Positions 44,019 through 52,154 of a DNA stretch of 64,000 nucleotides are shown here, in pieces. The position numbers and the translations under genes are program-made. Under the pieces are notes generated by a model, which worked only from the letters and a program-made list of their open reading frames with translations, made no database searches and was not told the DNA's origin. The stretch spans positions 186,001-250,000 of the forward strand of contig NZ_LUKE01000002.1 in the NCBI RefSeq assembly GCF_001592735.1, in the 5' to 3' direction. This stretch comes from Bdellovibrio bacteriovorus (GTDB lineage Bacteria; Bdellovibrionota; Bdellovibrionia; Bdellovibrionales; Bdellovibrionaceae). Position 1 is the stretch's first letter; every line of letters starts with the position of its first letter.

Positions 44019-45037
44019 TCCGTACCAGCTTGAGCTTAATTTCGTTTTTATTTTCGTCTTTTGCCTTTGCCAATGGTTTTGTAGGTAATGCGGGAAGTGG
44101 CATCGCCATCAATGGTGCGATATTTGTGCAAGACCTTTATTCAGTCAGCGCGCATTTAAATCCTTATATTGGCCCTTCCGTGGACTTGCGTTTGGCGGGA
44201 CTTAAAAGATTTTCGTTTCCCGTTCCTGAAAAACTGCTTTTACAAAAGTTGACGGATTTAAATAAGGCCGTTCCTCGCCTAGGGGACGTTTTAATTCTGG
44301 CCATGAATGAATATGACTGGATTTTGGTAGACGAAGAGCTTGTCCTTTTAAATGAAGGCGATGATCCGGTGGCTCTTCCTGCAGGGGCCGAACGTGTTCA
44401 ATTGGCCAATCGTCTTCAAGGTTTGATTCGAATCAATAGCCACGGCTGGAGCAAGCTTGACGAGGCCAACAAGGTGGCCTTGTTAATTCATGAAGCCGTC
44501 TATAGTCTATTAACACCGAACTTGATTCAGGGCGCACAAAGTGCACGTCATCTTACGGGACAATTTTTCTTAATGACTTTTTCCGGATCAAATCTAGCAA
44601 AGAAGATCCGCGAGACACCAGATCTTCTGGGACTCAATATTCCGACGTCCAAAGCTTCCTCACCGGGCGCCTTGGTTTCGACAAAGATTGAGGTCATAAA
44701 GCAAGACGGCACTTTAAAACTGTCACGCCTTCAACAGCTCTATTATAAATCTTATGAGAAGGAACGATTTAGAAGATTCCTAACCGCTGACTGCCAAAAT
44801 TCTTATGAGGATCTTTTGGCTCAAGAGGGAAAGGCTCTCGCACTGACGTTTATTTTAAGCGCAGATTATTTAAAAGCAAAACCTTACACGTACAAGGTGT
44901 CAGAAAACGAGTCCCAGATGGCCGTTAATATTGACATTATTCAGAGCGACACCACCTTCGTCACCAATCTTACTAAATCAGTGAAGGACTGCGTTGATTT
45001 CGGTGAAATGGGGTTTGTGCACACACTTTCTCAATAG
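44015..45037 (+). CDS. Exported protein coupled to a TIGR02147 regulator
   Basis: 340 residues, ATGA overlap with the regulator. Signal peptide SLSLISFLFSSFAFA, mature start NGFVGNAGSG, similar in feel to 'AGNGTIGS' proteins of the other two regulator sets. The middle has LLIHEAVYSLL (about 162), a 'HEA.Y' piece that recalls zinc-peptidase helices, and a conserved look downstream (ARHLTGQFFLMTFSG), but no second His pair is visible. Two Cys near the end (LTADCQNSY, VKDCVDF). No family assigned. Confidence 0.65.
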   Translation: MIRTSLSLISFLFSSFAFANGFVGNAGSGIAINGAIFVQDLYSVSAHLNPYIGPSVDLRLAGLKRFSFPVPEKLLLQKLTDLNKAVPRLGDVLILAMNEYDWILVDEELVLLNEGDDPVALPAGAERVQLANRLQGLIRINSHGWSKLDEANKVALLIHEAVYSLLTPNLIQGAQSARHLTGQFFLMTFSGSNLAKKIRETPDLLGLNIPTSKASSPGALVSTKIEVIKQDGTLKLSRLQQLYYKSYEKERFRRFLTADCQNSYEDLLAQEGKALALTFILSADYLKAKPYTYKVSENESQMAVNIDIIQSDTTFVTNLTKSVKDCVDFGEMGFVHTLSQ

Positions 45038-45045
45038 CAAAACCA

Positions 45046-45079
45046 GGGACCTCAAAACAGAGGTCCCTTCGGGGGACCT
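45046..45079. terminator. Overlapping hairpins between convergent genes
   Basis: GGGACCTC / GAGGTCCC (45046-45067) and AGGTCCC / GGGACCT (45061-45079, loop TTCGG) share the middle arm and can form only one at a time. They lie between the stops at 45037 and 45078. The same seven-base element thus occurs three times in alternating orientation. Confidence 0.55.
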
Positions 45080-45755
45080 ATTGACCTAACATTTGATTGC
45101 GAGTGGTCTCGCAATCAGACTTAAATGTAAAATCACGGATGATCTTTCCGTTATAGTCAATCATCTTCACTCTGCCAACATCGCTGACACAAGCTAGCCC
45201 TGAAGAGATTTGCGCCAAGCTTTCGTTGCAATCAGATTTAAAAGTGAATTTATAGATCTTCTTGCCTTCAACTAAATCAAACAGCTCCACATTGCCCACA
45301 TCACTGGTGCAAGCAAAGCCATCATTCTGATTTTGAAGTGCATCGATACAGTCCGATTTAAAGGTCATTTTCTTAACCACACCCACTCGCGCTGACAAAA
45401 TATTGACTTGCCCCACATTCGAAGAGCACATCAAATCACCTTGTCTGGTTTCTAGAGTGGCAGTGCAATCGCTTTTAAAGGTAAAATCCAAAATCTTCTT
45501 ACCCCAGGTGTTGAACATTGCCACTTTACCTATATCACTGGTGCAAAATAAACCGCGATCCATAGTTTCTAAAGCGGCGGAACAATCTGAAGCAAAAGTA
45601 AACTCTTTCACCAAACGCCCTTGGCTATTTACAAGGCTTTTGCCATCGCAAAAAACTTGTGGGGCACGTTGACGCCCGCCCCATTTATTTTTAGCTTGTC
45701 CCATCACAGGGATCATCGTGGACACCAACAAAAGACCCATCACGGCTTTTTTCAT
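45078..45755 (-). CDS. Exported five-repeat cysteine protein
   Basis: 225 residues. Signal peptide MKKAVMGLLLVSTMIPVMGQA. Five repeats of about 38 residues follow, each with FTFKSDC or MTFKSDC near one end and 'CxSDxGxV.....' in the middle: FTFASDCSAALETMDRG, FTFKSDCTATLETRQGD, MTFKSDCIDALQNQNDG, FTFKSDCNESLAQISSG, FTFKSDCETTRNQMLG. Each repeat has two Cys, which pair in the oxidising envelope. It looks like a small repeat solenoid or binding protein. Good ribosome site (AAGGAG). Function unknown. Confidence 0.7.
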   Translation of the reverse strand: MKKAVMGLLLVSTMIPVMGQAKNKWGGRQRAPQVFCDGKSLVNSQGRLVKEFTFASDCSAALETMDRGLFCTSDIGKVAMFNTWGKKILDFTFKSDCTATLETRQGDLMCSSNVGQVNILSARVGVVKKMTFKSDCIDALQNQNDGFACTSDVGNVELFDLVEGKKIYKFTFKSDCNESLAQISSGLACVSDVGRVKMIDYNGKIIRDFTFKSDCETTRNQMLGQ

Positions 45756-45967
45756 AAATACTCCTTATATATTGATGGGCTGTTTATAAAAGATAAACCC
45801 CCGATCTCGCCACCGAAACCACCCTCATCTGGAAAAAGACTATATATGTCTTGAACTTTGACAGGTCCCCGAAACTTCAGTTCAGGGAGCCAAATTGCGT
45901 CACCTCCATGAAATTTCGATGAGGTCCCACTCCTCAAGTCCTCTAAAACTCTGATGAACAGTGGCAT
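45752..45967 (-). CDS. Possible small protein upstream of the repeat protein
   Basis: 71 codons on the minus strand. Its stop overlaps the ATG of the repeat protein by four bases (ATGA), and AGGAG stands eight bases before its own ATG. Product is soluble with several Gly and Phe (PDEGGFGGEIGGLSF). It fills most of the gap that should hold the promoter of the gliding operon, which weakens the case. Could be a real leader gene or chance. Confidence 0.3.
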   Translation of the reverse strand: MPLFIRVLEDLRSGTSSKFHGGDAIWLPELKFRGPVKVQDIYSLFPDEGGFGGEIGGLSFINSPSIYKEYL

Positions 45968-46014
45968 TTTAGTTGCTCCTAAGCCCGCAGGATTAACCGT
46001 GGAGGTTTATTAAT

Positions 46015-46704
46015 ATGGAATTCGTACTATCGTTAGCACGTGGATTCACGTCAGCAGATGCATTTTGGATGTGGGCTATTTTGGCCGCTCAAATCGTTTC
46101 TATCGCAATTATTGCGGAAAGAAGTGTGGCTCTTTTCGGTGCTCGTAAGATCAATCAAAAAGACCTTTCTAAGCTTTTGGCCGAAGACATTAAGGCCGGA
46201 AACCTAGATAAAGCTCTTCGTCGCGCTATGCAAATGGGCAAAAACGAACCTTTGGGCGTTGTTGCTTCCGCTGGCATTCAAGCAGCTCTAGATATGGGCG
46301 GCAAAGAAGAAATCCAACTTAAAATGGATGAAGTTCTACTAGAAGAAAACTCTCGCGTTGAAAAACGCATTGGTTTCTTGGCGATGTTTGCCAACGTAGC
46401 AACTTTGATTGGTCTATTAGGTACAATCACGGGTCTTATTCACTCTTTTGCGGGTATCGCCAATGCCAATCCAGCAGAAAAAGCTGCGATCTTGTCAGCC
46501 GGTATCTCTTTAGCGATGAATACAACGGCTTACGGTCTTATCGTTGCGGTTCCAGCCCTGATCATGTACGCGGTTTTACAAAACCGTGCGTCTCGTTTAA
46601 CAGATGACCTTAATAAAGGTGCACTGAATCTTTTCATCCAGTTGGGCTTTCATTATGAGCCAGTAACTGCTGAAGAGAAAACTAGCAAAAAATCTGCGAA
46701 GTAA
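46015..46704 (+). CDS. aglR: MotA/TolQ/ExbB proton-channel protein (AglR-like)
   Basis: 229 residues, a TolQ/ExbB homologue with three spans: about 16-37, 113-135 and 152-180, the last two carrying IGFLAMFANVATLIGLLGTITGLIHSF and ISLAMNTTAYGLIVAVPALI. TolQ-like proteins form a proton channel with a TolR/ExbD partner; here two such partners follow. GGAGG lies 12 bases before the ATG. First gene of the gliding operon. Named by analogy with the Myxococcus Agl motor; the symbol is inferred from family and context. Confidence 0.8.
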   Translation: MEFVLSLARGFTSADAFWMWAILAAQIVSIAIIAERSVALFGARKINQKDLSKLLAEDIKAGNLDKALRRAMQMGKNEPLGVVASAGIQAALDMGGKEEIQLKMDEVLLEENSRVEKRIGFLAMFANVATLIGLLGTITGLIHSFAGIANANPAEKAAILSAGISLAMNTTAYGLIVAVPALIMYAVLQNRASRLTDDLNKGALNLFIQLGFHYEPVTAEEKTSKKSAK

Positions 46705-46728
46705 TTCGCGCTAAACCGGGAGTTCACC

Positions 46729-47178
46729 ATGGATCACGATAAGGATCTGAACTTTGAAATTAATATTCTTCCGATTCTAGACATCTTGTCAGTGCTCATC
46801 TGCTTTTTGCTTTTGACCGCTGTATGGGTGCAAATCGGAACTCTTGATACTCGACAGGCCATTGGCGACAACTCCACGGCAGGGGCCGAAAATCCCCCGT
46901 CTCTTTGGATCACTGTCGACACTCAAGGCGCGGTTCAGCTTTCAATGCGTGATCTTCCCAATAAGAAGACTTACGAAGAGCAAATCCGTAGTTCTGGCCG
47001 TGGTGTGAACTGGGAAGTATTGGAAGCAAAAATCCAGGCTTTAAAACAACAATGGCCGGATCTTAAAACCGGCGTTGTTCGCCCTGAAGCTCAAGCGTCC
47101 TACGGTGATGTGATCCGCATTATGGATCAGCTTAAAAAATTCCAATTTGAAGGAGTGGGACTTTCCCCACTTGGATAG
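46729..47178 (+). CDS. ExbD/TolR-like motor subunit (AglS/AglQ-like)
   Basis: 149 residues. A single N-terminal span with the proton-path Asp: LPILDILSVLICFLLL (about 13-30), then a periplasmic domain with WITVDTQGAVQLSM and LKTGVVRPEAQASYG. This is the ExbD/TolR type. It follows the TolQ-like gene by 24 bp and precedes a second ExbD. In the Myxococcus gliding motor, AglR is joined by AglQ and AglS, both of this kind. Confidence 0.85.
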   Translation: MDHDKDLNFEINILPILDILSVLICFLLLTAVWVQIGTLDTRQAIGDNSTAGAENPPSLWITVDTQGAVQLSMRDLPNKKTYEEQIRSSGRGVNWEVLEAKIQALKQQWPDLKTGVVRPEAQASYGDVIRIMDQLKKFQFEGVGLSPLG

Positions 47179-47187
47179 GACATTTTT

Positions 47188-47679
47188 ATGAAATCCTCTT
47201 CCTTTGCGGATAAAAATAAAAAATCGCCTTTGGGTTCACTCATGAACCTAAAGCCGGGAATTAAAGGCAAAAAGAAAGGCGTGCGTGATTTAGCTCTCGC
47301 GCTTCCTTTAACTTCGTTGATCGATGCGTTTTCGATCATCGTTATCTATCTTTTGATCGGAACCCAAACCACAGGTCAAGAAGCAGATCTTCCTAAGAAT
47401 CTGACTTTACCAATGGCAGAACACTCTGTCGGTCTGGATAAAGAGACGACGACTTTGACCATTCAAAAAGGTGTTTACCGTTTGAATGATCAAGTGGTTC
47501 CGGTGCGCGTTTTGGCGCAAAAGCTTTCAGAAATTAAGAAAGCTTCTAAAGAAGACATGACAGAACTTTTGGTTCAAGCCGATCAAGAAATGAAGTTTGA
47601 AGATTTGGATCCTTTGCTTAAAGCAAGCAGCCAATCAGGCTTCGAAAAAATGAAATTTGCGGTGGTACCTTCAAAATGA
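47188..47679 (+). CDS. Second ExbD/TolR-like motor subunit
   Basis: 163 residues, with a long basic cytoplasmic start (SLMNLKPGIKGKKKG) before the span LTSLIDAFSIIVIYLLIG carrying the Asp. The periplasmic part has QADLPKNLTLPMAEHSVGL and VLAQKLSEIKK. It partners with the TolQ-like protein at 46015 and the ExbD at 46729. Ends with an ATGA overlap into the next gene. Confidence 0.85.
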   Translation: MKSSSFADKNKKSPLGSLMNLKPGIKGKKKGVRDLALALPLTSLIDAFSIIVIYLLIGTQTTGQEADLPKNLTLPMAEHSVGLDKETTTLTIQKGVYRLNDQVVPVRVLAQKLSEIKKASKEDMTELLVQADQEMKFEDLDPLLKASSQSGFEKMKFAVVPSK

Positions 47680-50636
47680 AAACACTCAACGACATCCTAA
47701 CCCTAGCAGCCTTTGTGACTGGCATTTTAGCTCCTAACGGGGCTTTTGCCGATAAAATGAACGCCGACACGCAGGATCTCGTGATCAAAAAAATGGAGCG
47801 TGTCCTGTCGGCGATGGATAAAAACGAAAGTTCTTATCTGTCTAGTCAACAGCGTCTAGCCGACTTGTTGTCGGAGCGTGCCCGCATGCGTTTTATGCTG
47901 GAAGTTGAAGCCAACTGTAACGGCTGTAAGGGCTCTCAAGCCGATCGTTTAAAAGCGGTTGGCATTTATGAATCCCTGCTTAAAGATGTCAAAATCAATG
48001 AGCACGGTCCCATTCTTTTCCAATTGGCTCACTTGTATGAAATGGCCGGTCAAAACGATAAAGCTATTAGCTTGTATGAATCTATCGTTAAAGACGCCAA
48101 AAAGAAAAACATCAACCCTGCCATCGTGACTCGTTCACGCGTGGGTTTGGGTGATTTGTTATTTGCTAAAGGCAAATTCAAAGAAGCTCGCGAAAACTAT
48201 CTCGTCGCTTTAAAAGACTCTAAATTAGAAAACCGCTCTTTGACGGTTTATAACTTAGCTTGGTGTGAATTTAACACGGACAACCTCAAAGGCGCCATTG
48301 CCACTTTAGAAACCTTGCTTAAAACTCCCCAAAAAATCACTCGGGATACAGATGAAGGCAGCCGTTATGATGGCGCTTTCCATACTGATATTATGCGCGA
48401 TTTAGGAACGTTCTATACCAAACAAGACGTGACTTCTAAAGAAATCAACAGCTTTGAAGCTTTAGCCCCCGCTGAAAAGCGCAAAGATTTGTTATTGTAT
48501 TTTGCCAAAGAAACAGATCGCATCGGTCAAAAAAAGGCCGCGCGCGAAATCATGAACCGTTATTTGGCTGACACTACTTTGACTAAAGAAGAGCGCATTG
48601 ATGCTTCCGTGCAAATGGCGCAAATCAGCTATGACCAAGGGGAAACAGCGGCTTCTATCGCCGCTTTTGCTAAAGCTGCTGCCGACATCCAAAAGAATGG
48701 CTGCAAAAATGGCAAATGTGACGAGTTCCAAAAATCTATGAAGCGCTTCGTAACTGAGCTTCATAGATCTAAAAAGTTAAAACCAGATCAAGATCTTTTG
48801 AACGCTTATGTTACATACACCAACACCTTCCCGGCTGATAAGGAAATGGTTTTGCGGGGTGCTTCGGTCGCAACGGAAATGAATAACTATGCGGTCGCCA
48901 TTCAATTTAATCGCATCATCAGCGAAAATAAGGCGTTTGATCAAAAAGACCGCACAGAGGCATTGCAAAATGAAGTTTCAGTGGCGGAACGCTCTAAAAA
49001 CCCCACCATGCAGCGTGAAGCTTATCTGCATTACTTAAAATATGCTGATGAGGGTCCTAAGGCGTTTGAAGTTCGTTACCAATTGGCTTACTTAAGCTAT
49101 TCACAAAAACAATTTCAAGACGCCGCAGGTGCTTTTGAAGACTTAGCTAAAGACAAAAAAGGCACGCCGGATCTTCGCAAAAAAGCCGCGGATCTTTCTT
49201 TAGATGCTTTGGCTCAAGTTAAAAACGAAAAGGCTTTAGAAGCCTTGGCTTGGGATTATTCTGTTATTTTTCCTCAACACAACAAAGAGTACTCGCAAAT
49301 CGCGCGTCGTACTTTGATGAACAATGTAGCTCGCACCGCCAATGATGCCGCGGCCGATAAATCTGCTTTGAAATCATCGTTAAATGCTTTGGATGACCGT
49401 AAAATCCAAAACGCCTCGCCTGCTGAAAAAATCTTGTTCTATAAAAATCAAAGTGTTTTGGCATTGAAAGTAGAAGATGAAAAGACTTATATCACGTCTT
49501 TAAATGCCCTTCTTGCCATCCCCTCTTTGTCTAAAGAAGAGCGTTTGCAGGCCTTAGAGCAACTAACAAGCTATTACGAAAAGCGTTTGGATTTCCAAAA
49601 TGCTTACGCCACAGCTTCGCGCATTAACAATCCTAAAATCTCTGAGAAGGAAAAAGAATTCCGTTTAGGAACCTTGGCGGACCTTGGTGGAATGGATGCT
49701 TCTAAGCACTATCGCCGTGCTTTAAAGGCCGGTCTTGCGGGTGAACGCGCTTATGTCGTGCGCACGCGTTTGGTGTTGTTGTCATCTTCACCGGTTAAAG
49801 AACTTAAAGAACAAGCCAAAGTTCTTAAACAAAAACCTTCGATGCTGAATGAAACAGTTCTTTTGGTTTACGGTAAAACTGGCGATGCCAAAGGTCTTTC
49901 CGCTATCACAGGCATGAAGGAAATGCGTAAGCAATCGGCAGTGAATTTCATTGCTAAGCAGTACTTTTACGAAAAAGTGGGTCGTGAAGCGAATAAAATT
50001 GCTCAGCATAAACTGAACACTAAAAACGACCGTGTCTTGCAAAAATCTTTGACCGACAGAATCTTGCTTTTAAAGCGAGCTGACAAATTGCTTGAAGAAA
50101 GCTTGGCCTTAAAAGATGTGACTGCCCAAATGTTGGCATTAAACGTCGTTTCTGTCGAAAACTTGCGTATGGTTCAAGACTTAGCTGGCCTCCCCCTACC
50201 AGCCGGTCTTTCCGAGAAGGAAAAGGCTCAGTATCTGGGACTGCTTAAAAATCAATCTCGCCCTTACTTGATGAAAGCGCGTGTGGCCCAAGCCAAAGAA
50301 CAAGAAATTTGGACTCGCTCTAATGCTTTAGCTATGACCATTAAGGACTACCAAACGGCGCGTCCTGAGTTAAAGCCCCTATTGGGTCGTGAGCTTTCAT
50401 TATTGAATCAAGTGCCAGGTAAAGGCCCTATGAAGTCAGCCTTAGAAGACGCTTTATCTGAGCGCCCATTTTCGTCACGTGACCTGGTGTCTGCGCGCAA
50501 AGCTGTGGCGCAATCACCGTCAGATTTGAAGGAAATTGAAAACTTGAAAATGATTGAGACAAAAATCGGCCACCCTCTTATGCCTGCTTACCTGGAAGCG
50601 CGTATAAGCCACTTACAGAGAGGAAAAAGCCTATGA
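47676..50636 (+). CDS. Large exported TPR protein of the gliding apparatus
   Basis: 986 residues with a signal peptide (LNDILTLAAFVTGILAPNGAFA). Several TPR units follow: PILFQLAHLYEMAGQNDKAI, VGLGDLLFAKGKFKEAR and VYNLAWCEFNTDNLKGAIA between 110 and 230, with more weak repeats to the end. A Cys pair (ANCNGCKG) is near residue 86. Large TPR proteins of the GltD/GltE/GltI kind hold the periplasmic part of the Agl-Glt complex together. Exact orthology is not clear. It overlaps the next gene by four bases. Confidence 0.72.
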   Translation: MKTLNDILTLAAFVTGILAPNGAFADKMNADTQDLVIKKMERVLSAMDKNESSYLSSQQRLADLLSERARMRFMLEVEANCNGCKGSQADRLKAVGIYESLLKDVKINEHGPILFQLAHLYEMAGQNDKAISLYESIVKDAKKKNINPAIVTRSRVGLGDLLFAKGKFKEARENYLVALKDSKLENRSLTVYNLAWCEFNTDNLKGAIATLETLLKTPQKITRDTDEGSRYDGAFHTDIMRDLGTFYTKQDVTSKEINSFEALAPAEKRKDLLLYFAKETDRIGQKKAAREIMNRYLADTTLTKEERIDASVQMAQISYDQGETAASIAAFAKAAADIQKNGCKNGKCDEFQKSMKRFVTELHRSKKLKPDQDLLNAYVTYTNTFPADKEMVLRGASVATEMNNYAVAIQFNRIISENKAFDQKDRTEALQNEVSVAERSKNPTMQREAYLHYLKYADEGPKAFEVRYQLAYLSYSQKQFQDAAGAFEDLAKDKKGTPDLRKKAADLSLDALAQVKNEKALEALAWDYSVIFPQHNKEYSQIARRTLMNNVARTANDAAADKSALKSSLNALDDRKIQNASPAEKILFYKNQSVLALKVEDEKTYITSLNALLAIPSLSKEERLQALEQLTSYYEKRLDFQNAYATASRINNPKISEKEKEFRLGTLADLGGMDASKHYRRALKAGLAGERAYVVRTRLVLLSSSPVKELKEQAKVLKQKPSMLNETVLLVYGKTGDAKGLSAITGMKEMRKQSAVNFIAKQYFYEKVGREANKIAQHKLNTKNDRVLQKSLTDRILLLKRADKLLEESLALKDVTAQMLALNVVSVENLRMVQDLAGLPLPAGLSEKEKAQYLGLLKNQSRPYLMKARVAQAKEQEIWTRSNALAMTIKDYQTARPELKPLLGRELSLLNQVPGKGPMKSALEDALSERPFSSRDLVSARKAVAQSPSDLKEIENLKMIETKIGHPLMPAYLEARISHLQRGKSL

Positions 50637-50899
50637 AATCAATAATCTCGTTGGCCCTGATCTTGCTATTCTCCACAGTGACTTTCGCCGGAAAAACGGC
50701 CCAAAAGGCCGAAACTTCGGGAGCAAAAAAACCTCGTTTGAGCACTTCCTTTAAGTTTGATGGAAGTGCCTTAAGAGGGAAATACAACAGCTCCATGAGT
50801 ACCGCGGCGACAGTCGAGAACGATAAACTCTTGGATGATCTCCTTAAAGGACGAACGCAGTTTGCGGACCGTCTCGATAAGGAGACTGAACGTAACTAA
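50633..50899 (+). CDS. Small exported protein in the gliding operon
   Basis: 88 residues, ATGA overlap with the large TPR gene. Signal peptide MKSIISLALILLFSTVTFA, then a basic, Ser/Lys-rich mature part (KKPRLSTSFKFDGSALRGKY) and a charged C-terminal helix (LLDDLLKGRTQFADRLDKE). Cotranscribed and co-translated with its neighbours, so it is probably a small periplasmic member of the complex. No family recognised. Confidence 0.7.
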   Translation: MKSIISLALILLFSTVTFAGKTAQKAETSGAKKPRLSTSFKFDGSALRGKYNSSMSTAATVENDKLLDDLLKGRTQFADRLDKETERN

Positions 50900-50912
50900 A
50901 GGAACCTAACAT

Positions 50913-52142
50913 ATGAGTACTGCGAAACTAGTGATTCTCGAAAACACTCTAGGACAAAAAGTTCGCACCTTTGCGGTAAACTCGGACAACTTGAACCTAG
51001 TTTATTTGAAAGACAAAAGACGTATCGAAGCGTGTGCTCAATTGCAGGATCTGGATAACGAGGGAATTGAATATTCCTTGGTTAAAAAGCTTAAGCTTTC
51101 GCAAATCTCTGAAGACGGAGTTGAAATCCAAGGCCTCGGCCGCCTCCGTCTTTTCTCTGAATCAGCTAAAAACAGCCCTACTTATGTTTTGGCTGAAGAA
51201 CAAGACGACGAAAAATTAAAACTCTTCGTTAAAAACACCGCCATCGGTCACGTGGCCGCGGTGGCTTTGCTTTTAATCGCTTCATGGGTTTCTGCTCATT
51301 ACTTTACTAAAGCTCAAGAGCCTCAATTAGTGACAATCACTCTGCCTCAAGAGGTTAAAAAAGAAACTCCTAAACCAGAAACTCGTCAAACGGTGAAAGT
51401 TTCTGAAAAGAAAATCAAGCCGACGAACAAAGTCGTTAAAAAAGTCGTAAAAACTCACACTTTAGTTAAACGTACGGCAAAAGCAGTCGCTCCGGCAAAA
51501 GACGTTCGCCGTATCGGTGCTTTAGCGGCCTTAGGTGGACTTAAAAACGGTCACAAAGGTGCTGAAGGCCTTGATATGAATTCACTTAAAAACATCCGCG
51601 CTGCCGGCACAGGTGCTGGTGGTGGCGGTATCGGTAACGCCGGTCGCGGTGGTGCTAAGGGTTACCTTTCTGGTTCTGGCTTGATTGCTGGCAGCCCGGG
51701 TGAAGGGGCTCGTGCACAAGGTGCGGGCGGTTACGGAACTCGTGGTTCTGGTGGTGGTCGTGCCGGTTACGGTAAGATCTCTTTAGTCGGTGGTACATCG
51801 GCTGTCAGCCTTCCACTTGATGATGAAGCTTCTGTTGAAGGTGGATTAGATCGCGATCAAATCATCGCGGTTATCAACCGTAACAAAGGTCAAATCGTTT
51901 ATTGTTATGAAAAAGGCTTGCAAGCCGCTCCACAAATTGGTGGTCGCGTGGCAGTGAGTTTTGTGATTGGCGCTGCGGGACGTATCACTGTCGCTTCAGT
52001 GGCGGAGTCTTCTTTAAATTCGAAAATGGTTGAAAATTGTATGCTTGCGAAGATGCGCAATTGGCAATTCCCTCGCCCCGTGGGCAAGGTCAATGTCGAT
52101 GTCCTTTATCCGTTTGAGTTAGCTCGCGTGAGCAGTCGCTAG
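50913..52142 (+). CDS. AgmX/PglI-like TonB-type protein (GltG/GltJ-like)
   Basis: 409 residues. A cytoplasmic N-terminal domain (about 1-105), a single span AIGHVAAVALLLIASWVSA (about 110-130), a periplasmic Lys/Pro stretch, a Gly-rich linker (about 230-290), and a C-terminal AgmX/PglI-type domain: IIAVINRNKGQIVYCYEKGL, VAVSFVIGAAGRITVASV and NCMLAKMRNWQFPRP. This C-terminal fold is TonB-like and is known from Myxococcus gliding proteins. It would carry force from the TolQR-type motor across the periplasm. The N-terminal region looks like a small beta domain, not a GYF domain. Confidence 0.8.
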   Translation: MSTAKLVILENTLGQKVRTFAVNSDNLNLVYLKDKRRIEACAQLQDLDNEGIEYSLVKKLKLSQISEDGVEIQGLGRLRLFSESAKNSPTYVLAEEQDDEKLKLFVKNTAIGHVAAVALLLIASWVSAHYFTKAQEPQLVTITLPQEVKKETPKPETRQTVKVSEKKIKPTNKVVKKVVKTHTLVKRTAKAVAPAKDVRRIGALAALGGLKNGHKGAEGLDMNSLKNIRAAGTGAGGGGIGNAGRGGAKGYLSGSGLIAGSPGEGARAQGAGGYGTRGSGGGRAGYGKISLVGGTSAVSLPLDDEASVEGGLDRDQIIAVINRNKGQIVYCYEKGLQAAPQIGGRVAVSFVIGAAGRITVASVAESSLNSKMVENCMLAKMRNWQFPRPVGKVNVDVLYPFELARVSSR

Positions 52143-52154
52143 GAGAAATGATTT

